Source of the DNA: JAMXLO01 sp963812505
GTDB lineage: Bacteria > Pseudomonadota > Alphaproteobacteria > Acetobacterales > Acetobacteraceae
Length of the DNA stretch: 64,000 bases
Assembly (NCBI GenBank): GCA_963812505.1
Contig: CAWEVM010000007.1
Span: 1-64,000, forward strand
Direction: 5' to 3'
Positions 26,871 to 35,488 of the stretch are shown in pieces (position 1 is the stretch's first letter; every line of letters starts with the position of its first letter). The position numbers and the translations under genes are program-made. A model generated the notes under the pieces. It saw nothing but the letters and a program-made list of their open reading frames with translations, searched no databases and had not been told where the DNA came from.

Positions 26871-26895
26871 GTGGCGCGTGCCGCCACTTGGCGCC

Positions 26896-27372
26896 ATGAT
26901 TCGCATTGCCCATCTGCATGATGCGGCTGTCGTGCGCGACGTCGTGCATGCCACGTATGCACACTACATTTCTCGCATCGGCAAGCCGCCCGGCCCGATG
27001 CTGGACGATTACGCGCGGCGCATCGCTGATGGCCAGACCTGGGTAATGGAGGACGCTGGACGCATCGTCGGCGTCCTTGTGCTGGAGGAAACGCAGGCGG
27101 GTCTCCTGCTCGACAACGTCGCGGTCTTGCCTGGCTGTCAGGGCAAGGGCCATGGCCGCGCGTTGGTCGCATTCGCCGAAGCCGAGGCCCGCCGACGCGG
27201 TTATGACGCCGTCCACCTGTATACGCACGCGTTGATGATCGAGAACATCGGGCTTTATCACCGCCTTGGCTTCATCGAGACGCATCGTGTCAGCGAGAAG
27301 GGCTATGACCGCGTATACATGACAAAGCACCTGCACGGGAGCGCAGAACCAAAGGCAGTGCTCGCCTTATGA
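26896..27372 (+). CDS. GNAT-family N-acetyltransferase
   Basis: 158 residues. The acetyl-CoA-binding motif A is LLLDNVAVLPGCQGKGHGRALVAFAEAEAR (the QGKGHG loop, about residues 75-90), followed by IENIGLYHRLGFIETHRV. Substrate unknown. Start at ATG 26896 in preference to GTG 26878. It lies 25 bases after ppx in the same direction and may be the last gene of that operon; it converges on the acyl-CoA dehydrogenase-like gene with 11 bases between stops. Confidence 0.9.
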   Translation: MIRIAHLHDAAVVRDVVHATYAHYISRIGKPPGPMLDDYARRIADGQTWVMEDAGRIVGVLVLEETQAGLLLDNVAVLPGCQGKGHGRALVAFAEAEARRRGYDAVHLYTHALMIENIGLYHRLGFIETHRVSEKGYDRVYMTKHLHGSAEPKAVLAL

Positions 27373-27383
27373 ATACAAACCAG

Positions 27384-28556
27384 CTAGAAGCGCGGCGTCC
27401 CCGGATCGAGACCAAAAAGAACGCGGCCAGCGAGTTCATAGGTGTTAGCATGGACGACAGCATGCTGCGTTGTGGCGTGGATATCGCGAAAGCAGCGTGC
27501 GATCCGGCCGTTTTCATAGAGCGCCGTGGCCCCAGCCGCACGATAAACGATATCGACGGCATCTGCGCACGCCTCTACACAGAATGTGCAGGCCAGCCTG
27601 ATCGACAGGCGTGCTCGCAGCGATGGTGGATCGCCTGCTGCGACTTCGTCCCATTGCTCACGGACCGCATCGAGAACACCAGCCCGTGCAGCACGCAACA
27701 GCGCTTCAGCGCGACCGACGCTCGACTGACCACTGGGTTTGTCCCTCAGGAGTACTGACGAACCCACCGGGGTCTTTGCGGGAGCAAGTTCGATCAGCGC
27801 GTCGATTGCTGCACGTGCGATCCCCAAGGCTACCGCGCTGACGGACATGACGGACAGGCTCACCGGCGGGACCTGGAACAGCGTGCCAGTTTGCACGGCC
27901 GGTGCGGCGTAACCGAGTGTGCAATGCTCGTCTGGTACGAACAAGTCGCCAACCTCGACGTCATGACTGCCACTTCCGCGCAGACCGCTGACGTGCCAAG
28001 TGTCGATAATCTCCGCGGCGGTCTTTGGAAACCAAAAAAACCGGATCTCCGGAGTTCCCAAGGATGTCATTCGTGGCGCACCGCTCTCGTGCACCACGCA
28101 GGCTCCGATGACCCAGGTGCAGTAGCCAATTCCGCTGCAATAGGGCCAACGTCCGGTGACATGGAAGCCGCCCGGCGCAGCAACCGCCCTTCCCAACGGA
28201 TTAACCGCCCCAGCAACGATCCCATGATTACCATAAATCTGGCGCGCTGCGTGATCGGAATGCGTTCCAGCCAGGAGACTGAACACACAGGCATTGATGG
28301 CACAAAATCCAACCGATCCGTCGGCCTTGGCCAGCGTCTCGATCACGCGCAGGCATTCGGCAGGGTGCAGTTCGGGACCCCCAAAGACCTTCGGCAGCCA
28401 AAGCTCGAACATTTGCGCAGCGCGCAGCTTCTCGACTAGATCTGACGGCAGACACCTCTCCCGCTCGATTTCGTCGCGCCTGAGAACAATTTCGGGCGCC
28501 AGTGCCTGCGCCGCCTTGAGAAGGGAATCACCGGCCTGGGTTTGAGGAGCAGCCAT
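27384..28556 (-). CDS. Acyl-CoA dehydrogenase-fold flavoprotein (DszC/HsaA-like)
   Basis: About 390 residues with the acyl-CoA dehydrogenase architecture: N-terminal helices (LPSDLVEKLRAAQMFELWLPKVFGGPE), a middle beta domain with WHVSGLRGSGSHDVEVGDLFVPDEH, and a C-terminal helical domain (AADAVDIVYRAAGATALYENGRIARCFRDIHATTQH). The GLRGSGSHDV motif is usual in the flavin-dependent monooxygenase branch (DszC, HsaA) rather than true dehydrogenases. Substrate unknown. Three in-frame ATGs lie at 28574, 28562 and 28556; AGGG sits best for 28556. Confidence 0.85.
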   Translation of the reverse strand: MAAPQTQAGDSLLKAAQALAPEIVLRRDEIERERCLPSDLVEKLRAAQMFELWLPKVFGGPELHPAECLRVIETLAKADGSVGFCAINACVFSLLAGTHSDHAARQIYGNHGIVAGAVNPLGRAVAAPGGFHVTGRWPYCSGIGYCTWVIGACVVHESGAPRMTSLGTPEIRFFWFPKTAAEIIDTWHVSGLRGSGSHDVEVGDLFVPDEHCTLGYAAPAVQTGTLFQVPPVSLSVMSVSAVALGIARAAIDALIELAPAKTPVGSSVLLRDKPSGQSSVGRAEALLRAARAGVLDAVREQWDEVAAGDPPSLRARLSIRLACTFCVEACADAVDIVYRAAGATALYENGRIARCFRDIHATTQHAVVHANTYELAGRVLFGLDPGTPRF

Positions 28557-28668
28557 TGTCATAGCCCTGGTCATTCAAACGTGCCAGCCGCAAAGCTAGC
28601 TTCGCATTTGACTAGCGTCCAGCTTCCAAAAGCGGGGCGATGAACGTCTAGGAAACGCCGAGGAGAGC

Positions 28669-28869
28669 GTGCTACGCTATACCGTCATGATGATGTTGCC
28701 GGCGGAAGGGCTCGTCGCGCTCGGTCTCGTCGGCGAGGCCTACGTTACCGTCAGTATGGTGTCCGGCAATGTCACTCTGGCGATCGTGCTGAGTTCGCTT
28801 GCCGCGGTCGGTTTTGCGGTTCTGCTGTATGGCGTGCCATTGACCGTGCGCTGGCGTCGCGCGCTCTGA
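28669..28869 (+). CDS. Small membrane protein, two helices
   Basis: 66 residues from a GTG at 28669, directly preceded by AGGAGAG. Two hydrophobic segments (LPAEGLVALGLVGEAYVTVS and LAIVLSSLAAVGFAVLLYGV) and a short basic end (TVRWRRAL) suggest a small inner-membrane protein. No family recognised. An ATG at 28687 is an alternative start but lies far from the ribosome site. Convergent with the CapA gene, stops 2 bases apart. Confidence 0.5.
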   Translation: MLRYTVMMMLPAEGLVALGLVGEAYVTVSMVSGNVTLAIVLSSLAAVGFAVLLYGVPLTVRWRRAL

Positions 28870-28871
28870 AG

Positions 28872-29915
28872 TCACTTCTCCGGCGTTATCATCATTTCGT
28901 CACCGCGTTCGGTGAGGCGAGTTCCATAGGTCTCGCTGCGTGTCTTGATGTCGGCGAACTCGGCGCGTTCATCGTCCAGGCGGCAAGGAACAGTCTCATT
29001 GCGGTCGTTGTGACGGACGAATTGCACGCCGATGTCCGCTATCCGCTTATCCGCTATGGCCGCGCGCACCATCATGCCGATCCAGTCGCCATGGCGTCGC
29101 CCGCCGTGACCGGTGTGGAACGAGAAACTGCCAAGGCCGTAGAAGATTGACCTGCCGCGATACACCTCGATCGGCAGCGAATAGTGTGGCCCATGTCCGA
29201 TGACCACGTCCGCACCAGCATCGATCGCGGCGCGGCCGATCTCGCGCATGTAGCCGAGAACCTCCTTATGCAGTCCCCAGTGGCATGACGCGACAAGGAC
29301 ATCGACCTGCGAACGTAGCGCCGATATGTCCTCGGTGAAGGCACGCAGGTAATCGGGATCCGCCCAGGTGATGATCACTGGTGGGATGCCCGGGCGGTTC
29401 ATCGGCGGAATGTCCGCACGCGTCTTGTGCATCGGCACCTGGTACGCGGTGTGCGCGCGGATCACTGCGATGCCGGTGGCGCTAGGACCGGCCTCGTGAT
29501 TTGTCGGCCAGTACACCGAGCTGCGCTGCAGGAAGCCATAGCGGATGCCGTTGCGTTCGACGATGGCCGGGGCGCGGGCCGCCGCGGCGTTGGTACCGGC
29601 GCCGCTGTGTGGAATGCCGAGTGCGTCGAGCCGAGCGACGGAGGCGGTGATGGCGGCGTCGCCATAGTTCACGTTGTTGGCGATGCCGACCGCGCCGATG
29701 CCGGCGGCGCGCAAGGCGTCACCACCGATCTGTGGCGAGGCGAAGAAGCCTTCGTTCTCCGTCGCATGCCCGCGCGGAGGATCATAGAGGCAGCATTCGA
29801 GATTGCTGAACACGATGTCGGCGGCGCGGAACTCTTGCTGCACACGTGCGAACGGTATTGTGGCATCGTCCACGTTCATCAGGTTGACGTCGCCGGTGAG
29901 GATCATCTTGGGCAT
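28872..29915 (-). CDS. CapA-family protein (PGA_cap, metallophosphatase-like)
   Basis: 347 residues. The fold is recognised by MILTGDVNL near the start, SNLECCLY, GIGAVGIANNVNYG, DVLVASCHWG and VVIGHGPHYSLPIEVYRGRSIFYGLGSF, the sequence of motifs in CapA/PgsA proteins linked to poly-gamma-glutamate capsule. No signal peptide is present from ATG 29915, which has AGGA 8 bases upstream, so it appears cytoplasmic. No capsule synthase genes (CapB/CapC) are nearby, so capsule synthesis cannot be inferred. An upstream in-frame ATG at 30026 overlaps the MFS start and is unlikely. Confidence 0.88.
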   Translation of the reverse strand: MPKMILTGDVNLMNVDDATIPFARVQQEFRAADIVFSNLECCLYDPPRGHATENEGFFASPQIGGDALRAAGIGAVGIANNVNYGDAAITASVARLDALGIPHSGAGTNAAAARAPAIVERNGIRYGFLQRSSVYWPTNHEAGPSATGIAVIRAHTAYQVPMHKTRADIPPMNRPGIPPVIITWADPDYLRAFTEDISALRSQVDVLVASCHWGLHKEVLGYMREIGRAAIDAGADVVIGHGPHYSLPIEVYRGRSIFYGLGSFSFHTGHGGRRHGDWIGMMVRAAIADKRIADIGVQFVRHNDRNETVPCRLDDERAEFADIKTRSETYGTRLTERGDEMMITPEK

Positions 29916-30024
29916 CAGGCATCCTGTGTTTGCGAGGAGCGAAGCTGCGAAGCAATCTGCATCATAACGCATACTCGATGGGGACGCTTCCCGGATCGCG
30001 TCCGGGACCGCTTCGCTCCGCGCC

Positions 30025-31239
30025 ATGACAGGGATACCGCTCTCTTACCGCGAGCTTCTCAGCTCGACCGACGTGCGGGCGTTGTTGATCGCCACGCTGC
30101 TTTCGCGACTGGCCGGGCGCATGTTCGCGCTGGCGATTGTGCTGTACGCGCTGGCGCGGACTGGCTCGCCGGTCCTCGCCGGATGGCTGGCCTTTGCCGC
30201 TGTTGCGCCCGGCCTGGCGATCAGTCCGGTTGCCGGTGCGCTCATCGACACGGTTGGTTCGGTCTGGGCGATCAGCGTGGACATGGCAGCGAGTGCCACG
30301 TGCGTGATCGCGTTGATCGCGTTCGATGGTGTGGGCTGGGCGACGGCACCCGTGCTACTCGCACTGGTCGGCGTGTTCTCGCTGACCAGCCCGCTGACCA
30401 TGTCTGGGATCCGTGCCTTGCTCCCTCGTCTGGTCCCGGTGACGGCACTGGCGCGCGTGAACGCCTTGGATACCTCGATCCATGGCCTGTCTGACATCGT
30501 CGGGCCCGCGTTGGCCGGCGCGATTGTGGGATTTGGTGGACCGGCGCTCGCTCTGGGCATCATCGCACTCACCTACGCGGCGGCTGCATTGTGCGTGGGC
30601 TTCATTCGCCGACCGCGCGGCCGGTTGCCGCGTCCCGGTCCGCTGCTGGCGGAGGCATGGCGTGGCGTGCTGCGCGTCGTGCGACACCCCTCATTGCGCG
30701 GGCTCGCGGTGTCCTATTCGCTGTATGAGGTCTCCTGGGGCATCCTGGTCGTCGTGGTGCCGGTATTCGCGGCGCGACAGTTCCCAGGCGGTACGGCCGC
30801 GGCCGTCGCAGGCCTGCTCTGGGCGGGCCTCGGTCTTGTCGGTGGCATTGCAGCCTTGATCGCCGGCCATCGACGCATTGCCGGACGAGAGCGCGAGGTG
30901 ATGGCGATCGGCATGCTGGTGACCGCCCTCGCGGCATGGCCGATAGCGGCTGAATTCGGCCTCGCCGGCCTGGCAATCGGATTGATGCTGGTCGGCGCCG
31001 CGGCGGGACCTATCGATGTCGGCGTATTGACGTTGCGCCAGCGACGAACCGATCCGGCGGAACTGGGCCGCGTGCTTTCCGTCTCAATGAGCCTGAACAT
31101 GTCCGGCGGCCCGTTGGGTTCAGCGCTCGCCGGCCTGCTGGTCACATGGTCGCTTTCGGCAGCGTTTGCCGTGGCTGCATTGGCTTCGGTGCTTGCGGCT
31201 GGCGCCGTCGCGTTGATCCCTGGGCGGGACGATCCCTGA
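30025..31239 (+). CDS. MFS transporter
   Basis: 404 residues, about 12 hydrophobic segments in two halves, with the early cytoplasmic motif in GALIDTVGSVWAISVDM and a repeat in the second half. The pattern resembles drug-exporter-like members of the major facilitator superfamily. Substrate unknown. The ATG at 30025 has no clear ribosome site. Divergent from capA with 109 bases between starts; its stop lies 20 bases before the end of the opposite Kdo hydroxylase relic. Confidence 0.88.
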   Translation: MTGIPLSYRELLSSTDVRALLIATLLSRLAGRMFALAIVLYALARTGSPVLAGWLAFAAVAPGLAISPVAGALIDTVGSVWAISVDMAASATCVIALIAFDGVGWATAPVLLALVGVFSLTSPLTMSGIRALLPRLVPVTALARVNALDTSIHGLSDIVGPALAGAIVGFGGPALALGIIALTYAAAALCVGFIRRPRGRLPRPGPLLAEAWRGVLRVVRHPSLRGLAVSYSLYEVSWGILVVVVPVFAARQFPGGTAAAVAGLLWAGLGLVGGIAALIAGHRRIAGREREVMAIGMLVTALAAWPIAAEFGLAGLAIGLMLVGAAAGPIDVGVLTLRQRRTDPAELGRVLSVSMSLNMSGGPLGSALAGLLVTWSLSAAFAVAALASVLAAGAVALIPGRDDP

Positions 31240-31259
31240 TTGGCCGCCGATCGGTTGCG

Positions 31260-32145
31260 CTATGTCAGCGCGCGGCCGGCCAGCTGCTCGAGCACCCGGA
31301 GCGGCGAACGCTCCGGATGCGCCATCGCCGTGACTGGCAAATGGAATGTCTGTTCCAATGCGCAATGCCCAGCGAGGGCCGCGTGCAGCACCTGATCCGT
31401 GAAGCAGAGCCACGTGGTGCCGGCGGCAAACGACAAGTCTGCTCGTGGCGCGCCGGACTGGTAGGCAGCGTCCAGCTTTCCTGTGTCGTGCAGACGCAGC
31501 ATGATCCGATCGTATTCGCTGCGCCGCCCCTTGGTGATGCCCAGGCGCTGCAGGAGCCAGGCGCTGCCGGGCACCGCCGAGCCCGTGCGCGGCAGGAACT
31601 GGCGGGCGAAGTCAGGGAATGACTCGCCGACGCGCCAGGCACGTGGTGCGCCATCTGCCGAAGCGTTGCTGAACAGGCGGAGAATCCGCTGGCCACGCAT
31701 CGGGCGGCTGGGAAACGCATCGACGTGCAGCAGCCGGTCGTCGTGCCGCGGCGAATACTGGCGGCCAGCGATCTCCGCTGGGCGGAAACTGGTGCGCGCC
31801 CGCTGCAGCGCCGGCGCGTAGCCAGGCAGGAGATCGCGCAGCAATGTCTCCGCCATGTCGGCGAAGCGGCGCAGCATCGCACTGCAATCGTTCGGCCTCG
31901 GCGCCGGACAGCGAGGTGTTGCCGATGCGGCCGGTTGCAGCATCGAAGCTGATGTTCTTGCGCTCGCTGCCCATGACGGCGGGCGACAGAAGGAAGGTCT
32001 CGTCCGGCGCCAGATGGAACGGCAGTCGCGCCATCAGCACGCGGCCGGCCTCCAGCGCATCGAGCGCCTGCGTCTGCACAGGTGGTGCGAATGGTCCCTG
32101 CCAGTCGGTGATCGGCAGTCCTTCGATGACGTCGCTTGCCTGCAT
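31260..32145 (-). pseudogene. Kdo hydroxylase (KdoO-like), frameshifted
   Basis: The N-terminal 85 or so residues from ATG 32145 (ITDWQGPFAPPVQTQALDAL, ATGRIGNTSLSGAEAERLQ) and the remainder in another frame (SAMLRRFADMAETLL, RARTSFRPAEIAGRQYSP, LLHVDAFPSRPMRGQRILRLFSN, ITKGRRSEYD, TWLCFTDQVLHAALAG) together make the Kdo 3-hydroxylase family, Fe(II)/oxoglutarate-type enzymes that hydroxylate Kdo in lipid A. The iron ligands H and D are in HVDAF and a later H in DQVLHAA. The frames change at 31878-31890: one extra base, or two lost. As read, both products are incomplete. It starts 2 bases after the phosphatase stop, so they form one unit. Confidence 0.82.
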
Positions 32146-32147
32146 CG

Positions 32148-32819
32148 CTATTCGTGCACCAACACCCAGTCATTGATGAAACTTGCCAGCCCGTTGGCGT
32201 GAAAGTCACGCTGGAGGGCCGTGTGATCGTAGTCCTCGCGCACCCAGTCGAGAAACGGCTTCCGCCCCTCAGCCTCGCGCGCATAGTGGTGGAAGAACGC
32301 GTCGAGCACGCCGGTGCGTGCCTGCCGGATATGGCCGAAGCGCAGCGAGAGTTGCGCCAGTGCCTGCCGCGAGGTGCCGCCCTGATACAGCACGAACAGT
32401 CCGGCCGCGAGCCCCGCGCGATCGGCGCCTGATTTGCAGTGCAGCAGAGCCGGCGCGCGCATCTGCCGAAAGATGTCGAACAGCCGGAGGATCCGTTCGC
32501 GTTGCGGTGCACCACGACTGTCCAGCGGCGCATCGACGAACTCCAGACCGAGTGCCTGGGCCGCCTCACGGCTCAGCGCATCCGAGCCATTGCCGGTCTC
32601 GCCGCGCAGGTTGATCAGCGTCTTCAGGCCATAGCGTCGCGTGAGTGCCGCGAGGCGCGCCGGTGTGGGATGGTTGCAGCGATACAGGCGCCCTGGCGCG
32701 ACGGAGGCGAAGTTGCTCCACACCAGTCGGAACACCGCGTGGTCGACCACCAGCGCATCGAGCCAAGCGAGCGCACGGCCCCCGGCGGTACTCACATCGC
32801 CTTTGAAGATGCTGTTCAT
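32148..32819 (-). CDS. Tyrosine-protein phosphatase
   Basis: 223 residues. The active-site loop is HCKSGADRAG (about residues 116-125), the HCx5R motif of Cys-dependent phosphatases; YGLKTLINLRGETG and the WPD-loop region upstream (FVDAPLDSRG) fit the dual-specificity/atypical phosphatase branch. The substrate could be a protein or a phospholipid headgroup. Start at 32819 rather than 32858. Its stop is 2 bases before the Kdo hydroxylase start, which suggests a role in the cell envelope (inference from neighbour). Confidence 0.87.
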   Translation of the reverse strand: MNSIFKGDVSTAGGRALAWLDALVVDHAVFRLVWSNFASVAPGRLYRCNHPTPARLAALTRRYGLKTLINLRGETGNGSDALSREAAQALGLEFVDAPLDSRGAPQRERILRLFDIFRQMRAPALLHCKSGADRAGLAAGLFVLYQGGTSRQALAQLSLRFGHIRQARTGVLDAFFHHYAREAEGRKPFLDWVREDYDHTALQRDFHANGLASFINDWVLVHE

Positions 32820-32864
32820 CGGGATGGGGTTATGGCCGCGCCACAGGCTCGGACGCAATCCGAG

Positions 32865-33476
32865 CTACCCGGGGATCAGACCGGCCACATCCTCGCGGCC
32901 ATCCGATTGCAACCCGGCAATCACGCCGGCGCGGTCCTCCGCAGGGCGGTTCTGGCTCATCTTCCATTTGCCCTCGAGCCGCGATATCGGCAGCGCGAAG
33001 CCGACGATGCCCTTCAGCATGACATCGATGAAATCGGCCGGCGCATCGGTTACCGCCCATGGCTCGGCGCGAGGCATCTCCTGCCGCTCGGTCAGCCGCG
33101 TGACCACGTCGCGCAACCGCTCCGGGTCGTGGAAGAACTCGACCGTGCCATAGGCGTGGATCGTCACGTAGTTCCAGGTCGGCACGACCTTGCCGGTCGC
33201 ACGCTTGGTCTCGTACCAGGACGGCGTGATGTAGGCCTCCGGTCCCTGGAAGATCGCCAGCGCCTCGCCGATCGCGCCGCGCACCTGCGGGTTTGGCCGC
33301 GCGAGATGGCCCACCAGCGTGCCATACGGGGCGGGGTCCGCGTCCAGCAGCATCGGCACATGGCTCGCTATCAGCCCGTCCTGCGTCAACGTGACCAAGG
33401 TCGCCAAGCCGGTGCGGCGGATTGCATCGTGCAGCACGTCGATGCGGTCTTCTTTGTGCAGCGGAGGAACGTACAT
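32865..33476 (-). CDS. FMN-binding negative transcriptional regulator (PaiB-like)
   Basis: 203 residues. MYVPPLHKEDRIDVLHDAIR at the start, GLIASHVPMLLD, LVGHLARPNPQ, AYITPSWYETK, VPTWNYVTIHAYG and the C-terminal GFALPISRLEGKWKMSQNRP are the conserved blocks of the PaiB split-barrel family. These bind FMN and were described as repressors of sporulation and protease genes in Bacillus; the role in Gram-negatives is unknown. It starts 10 bases beyond the true pckA end (33487), and the frameshifted pckA reading runs into it. Confidence 0.9.
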   Translation of the reverse strand: MYVPPLHKEDRIDVLHDAIRRTGLATLVTLTQDGLIASHVPMLLDADPAPYGTLVGHLARPNPQVRGAIGEALAIFQGPEAYITPSWYETKRATGKVVPTWNYVTIHAYGTVEFFHDPERLRDVVTRLTERQEMPRAEPWAVTDAPADFIDVMLKGIVGFALPISRLEGKWKMSQNRPAEDRAGVIAGLQSDGREDVAGLIPG

Positions 33477-33486
33477 GCGTGGCCGC

Positions 33487-35125
33487 TCAGGCGGCGGCGC
33501 GGATCGCGGCGGCGCGGACTTCGTCGCCGACGCCCGCCTCGAAGACCGCAAAATTCTTCTCGAACCGGCCGATCAGTTCGCTCGCCATCCGATCGTATGC
33601 CGCCTTGTCCGACCATGACTTCGCGCGGATCGAGCACCTCGGCTGGCACACCTGGCACTTGCTCGGGAATTGCCAGGCCGAAGAACCGCTCCTTGCGGAA
33701 CCGCGTCCGCGCCAGGCTGCCGTCCAGCGCGGCGCGCAGCAGTGCGCGCGTGTGGCGGATGCTCATGCGTTGCCCTACACCGTATTGTCCGCCACTCCAG
33801 CCCGTGTTCACCAGCCAGCAATCGGCCTCATGTCGCCCGATCAGTTCGGCCAGCATGCGGCCGTACACCTCCGGTCGGCGCGGCAGGAAGGGCGCGCCGA
33901 AGCAGGTACTGAACGTCGCCACGGGCTCCGCACCGAGACCCTTCTCGGTCCCTGCCACCAGCGCGGTATAGCCTGACAGGAAATGATACATCGCCTGGGC
34001 CGGCGTCAGCTTCGCGATCGGCGGCATGACGCCGAACGCATCGCAGGTCAGCATCACGACGTTGCGTGGCTGGCCACCGCACAGGGATGGCTCGATGTTT
34101 GGGATGTACTCCACCGGATAGGCCGATCGCGTGTTCTCGGTCAGCGACTGATCCGTCAGGTCCAGCCTGCCATGTCCGTCGGCGACGACGTTCTCCAGGA
34201 CCGTGCCGAAGCGGTGGCTGGCGGCCCAGATCTCCGGCTCATGCTCCGCCGAAAGGTTGATCACTTTCGCGTAGCAGCCGCCCTCGAAGTTGAATACGCC
34301 TTTCTCGCTCCAGCCGTGCTCGTCGTCGCCGATCAGCTTGCGGTGCGGATCCGACGAGAGCGTGGTCTTGCCGGTGCCCGACAGCCCAAAGAACAACGCC
34401 ACGTCGCCTTCGCCGCCGATGTTGGCGCTGCAATGCATCGGCATCACCCCGCGCTCCGGCAGGATCCAGTTCATGACGGTGAAGATCGACTTCTTCACCT
34501 CACCGGCGTACTCGGTGCCGGCAATGACGATGGTGCGCTGCTCGAACGACAGCGCGACGGCAGTACCGCTGCGCACGCCGTCGATCGCCGGATCGGCCTG
34601 AAAGCCTGGCGCGTGCAGTATCACATAGTCCGGCTGGAAATCCGCCAGCTCCTCGGGCTTCGGCCGGATGAAGATGTTGCGGGCGAACAGCGCCTGCCAG
34701 GCGCCGGTGGTGACCATGCGCACCCGCACGCAATGCGCCGCATCGGCGCCGGCATACAGGTCCTGGGTGAACAGTTCCTGCCCCTGCAGATAGGCCTGCA
34801 CGCGCGCCCTCAGCACGGCGAATTTCTCTGGTGCGAGGCGATTGTTGACACGGCCCCACCACACTTCGCCGGTGACCGACGGCTCATCCACCACGAACTT
34901 GTCCTGCGCCGATCGGCCGGTGTGAACGCCAGTCGCCACGACCAACGCGCCGTCGACCGACAGCCGCCCCTCATCACGCCGCACTGCCTCCGCCACGAGC
35001 GCCGGCGCAGTGAGGTTGGCATGCACCGGCCGAGACGCATGTATGCCGGTCCCGGCAAGCGCCTCGGCCGCATTGGTCTTCCAGTTCCTATGCCTCGGGT
35101 GCGCGGTGTCGGCGGCAAGCGTCAA
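33487..35125 (-). pseudogene. pckA: ATP-dependent phosphoenolpyruvate carboxykinase, frameshifted near its C-terminus
   Basis: Gluconeogenic enzyme making PEP from oxaloacetate with ATP. Nearly the whole protein is intact: VATGVHTGRSAQDKFVV, MHCSANIGGEGDVALFFGLSGTGKTTLSSDP (kinase-1a loop), LIGDDEHGWSEKGVFNFEGG and TGWSGGQYGVG. After LDPRE the frame is wrong. Removing one T (plus strand) at 33613-33618 gives DPREVWSDKAAYDRM and continues through FEKNFAVFEAGVGDEVRAAA to a stop at 33487-33489, the normal end; as read, about 43 residues are replaced by 77 foreign ones. Start TTG 35125, 8 bases after AGGAG. A sequencing error or recent inactivation. Confidence 0.88.
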
Positions 35126-35224
35126 CGGCTTTGCTCCTGTCGTGGGTGGCGTAGGCAAATGACGGGTGCGTCGATGATAAGAGTGGAAGTGCGAAACAAT
35201 CCAGCCCATCCACACAACTTTGAA

Positions 35225-35239
35225 TTGTGCGCCGCACAA
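35225..35239. promoter_or_regulatory. Perfect 15-base palindrome upstream of pckA
   Basis: TTGTGC-GCC-GCACAA, about 100 bases before the pckA start and partly overlapping a second weaker inverted pair (CACAA-N7-TTGTG, 35213-35229). It is placed like an operator. The rest of the 363-base gap 35126-35488 has no gene. The regulator is unknown. Confidence 0.35.
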
Positions 35240-35488
35240 AAGCGTTGCGCCTGATGACAGGACGGTGACGGAATGCCCGCCGGGCCCGCTGAACATATGG
35301 CACTTGGCGGCCAGAGCCGTTCAGCGGGATTTAGCCGGTTGAGTTCTGGGCGGCACAGGGACAGCGGGGCGGAATTCGGATAGTGCACCTCCAGACAGGG
35401 ACGATAAGAGGTCGAGGAGGACATCCAGCCGAGGCGGATTATCCAAGCGCCGGTCACAAACAGTTCGCCATCGACGGGGGAGTGGCCG

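Noticed and set aside
32439..33971. 510-codon plus-strand frame across the phosphatase, PaiB-like and pckA genes
   Set aside because: Covers three minus-strand genes; no recognisable domain, so a shadow frame.
33983..35254. 423-codon plus-strand frame over pckA
   Set aside because: Antisense to conserved pckA; no domain.
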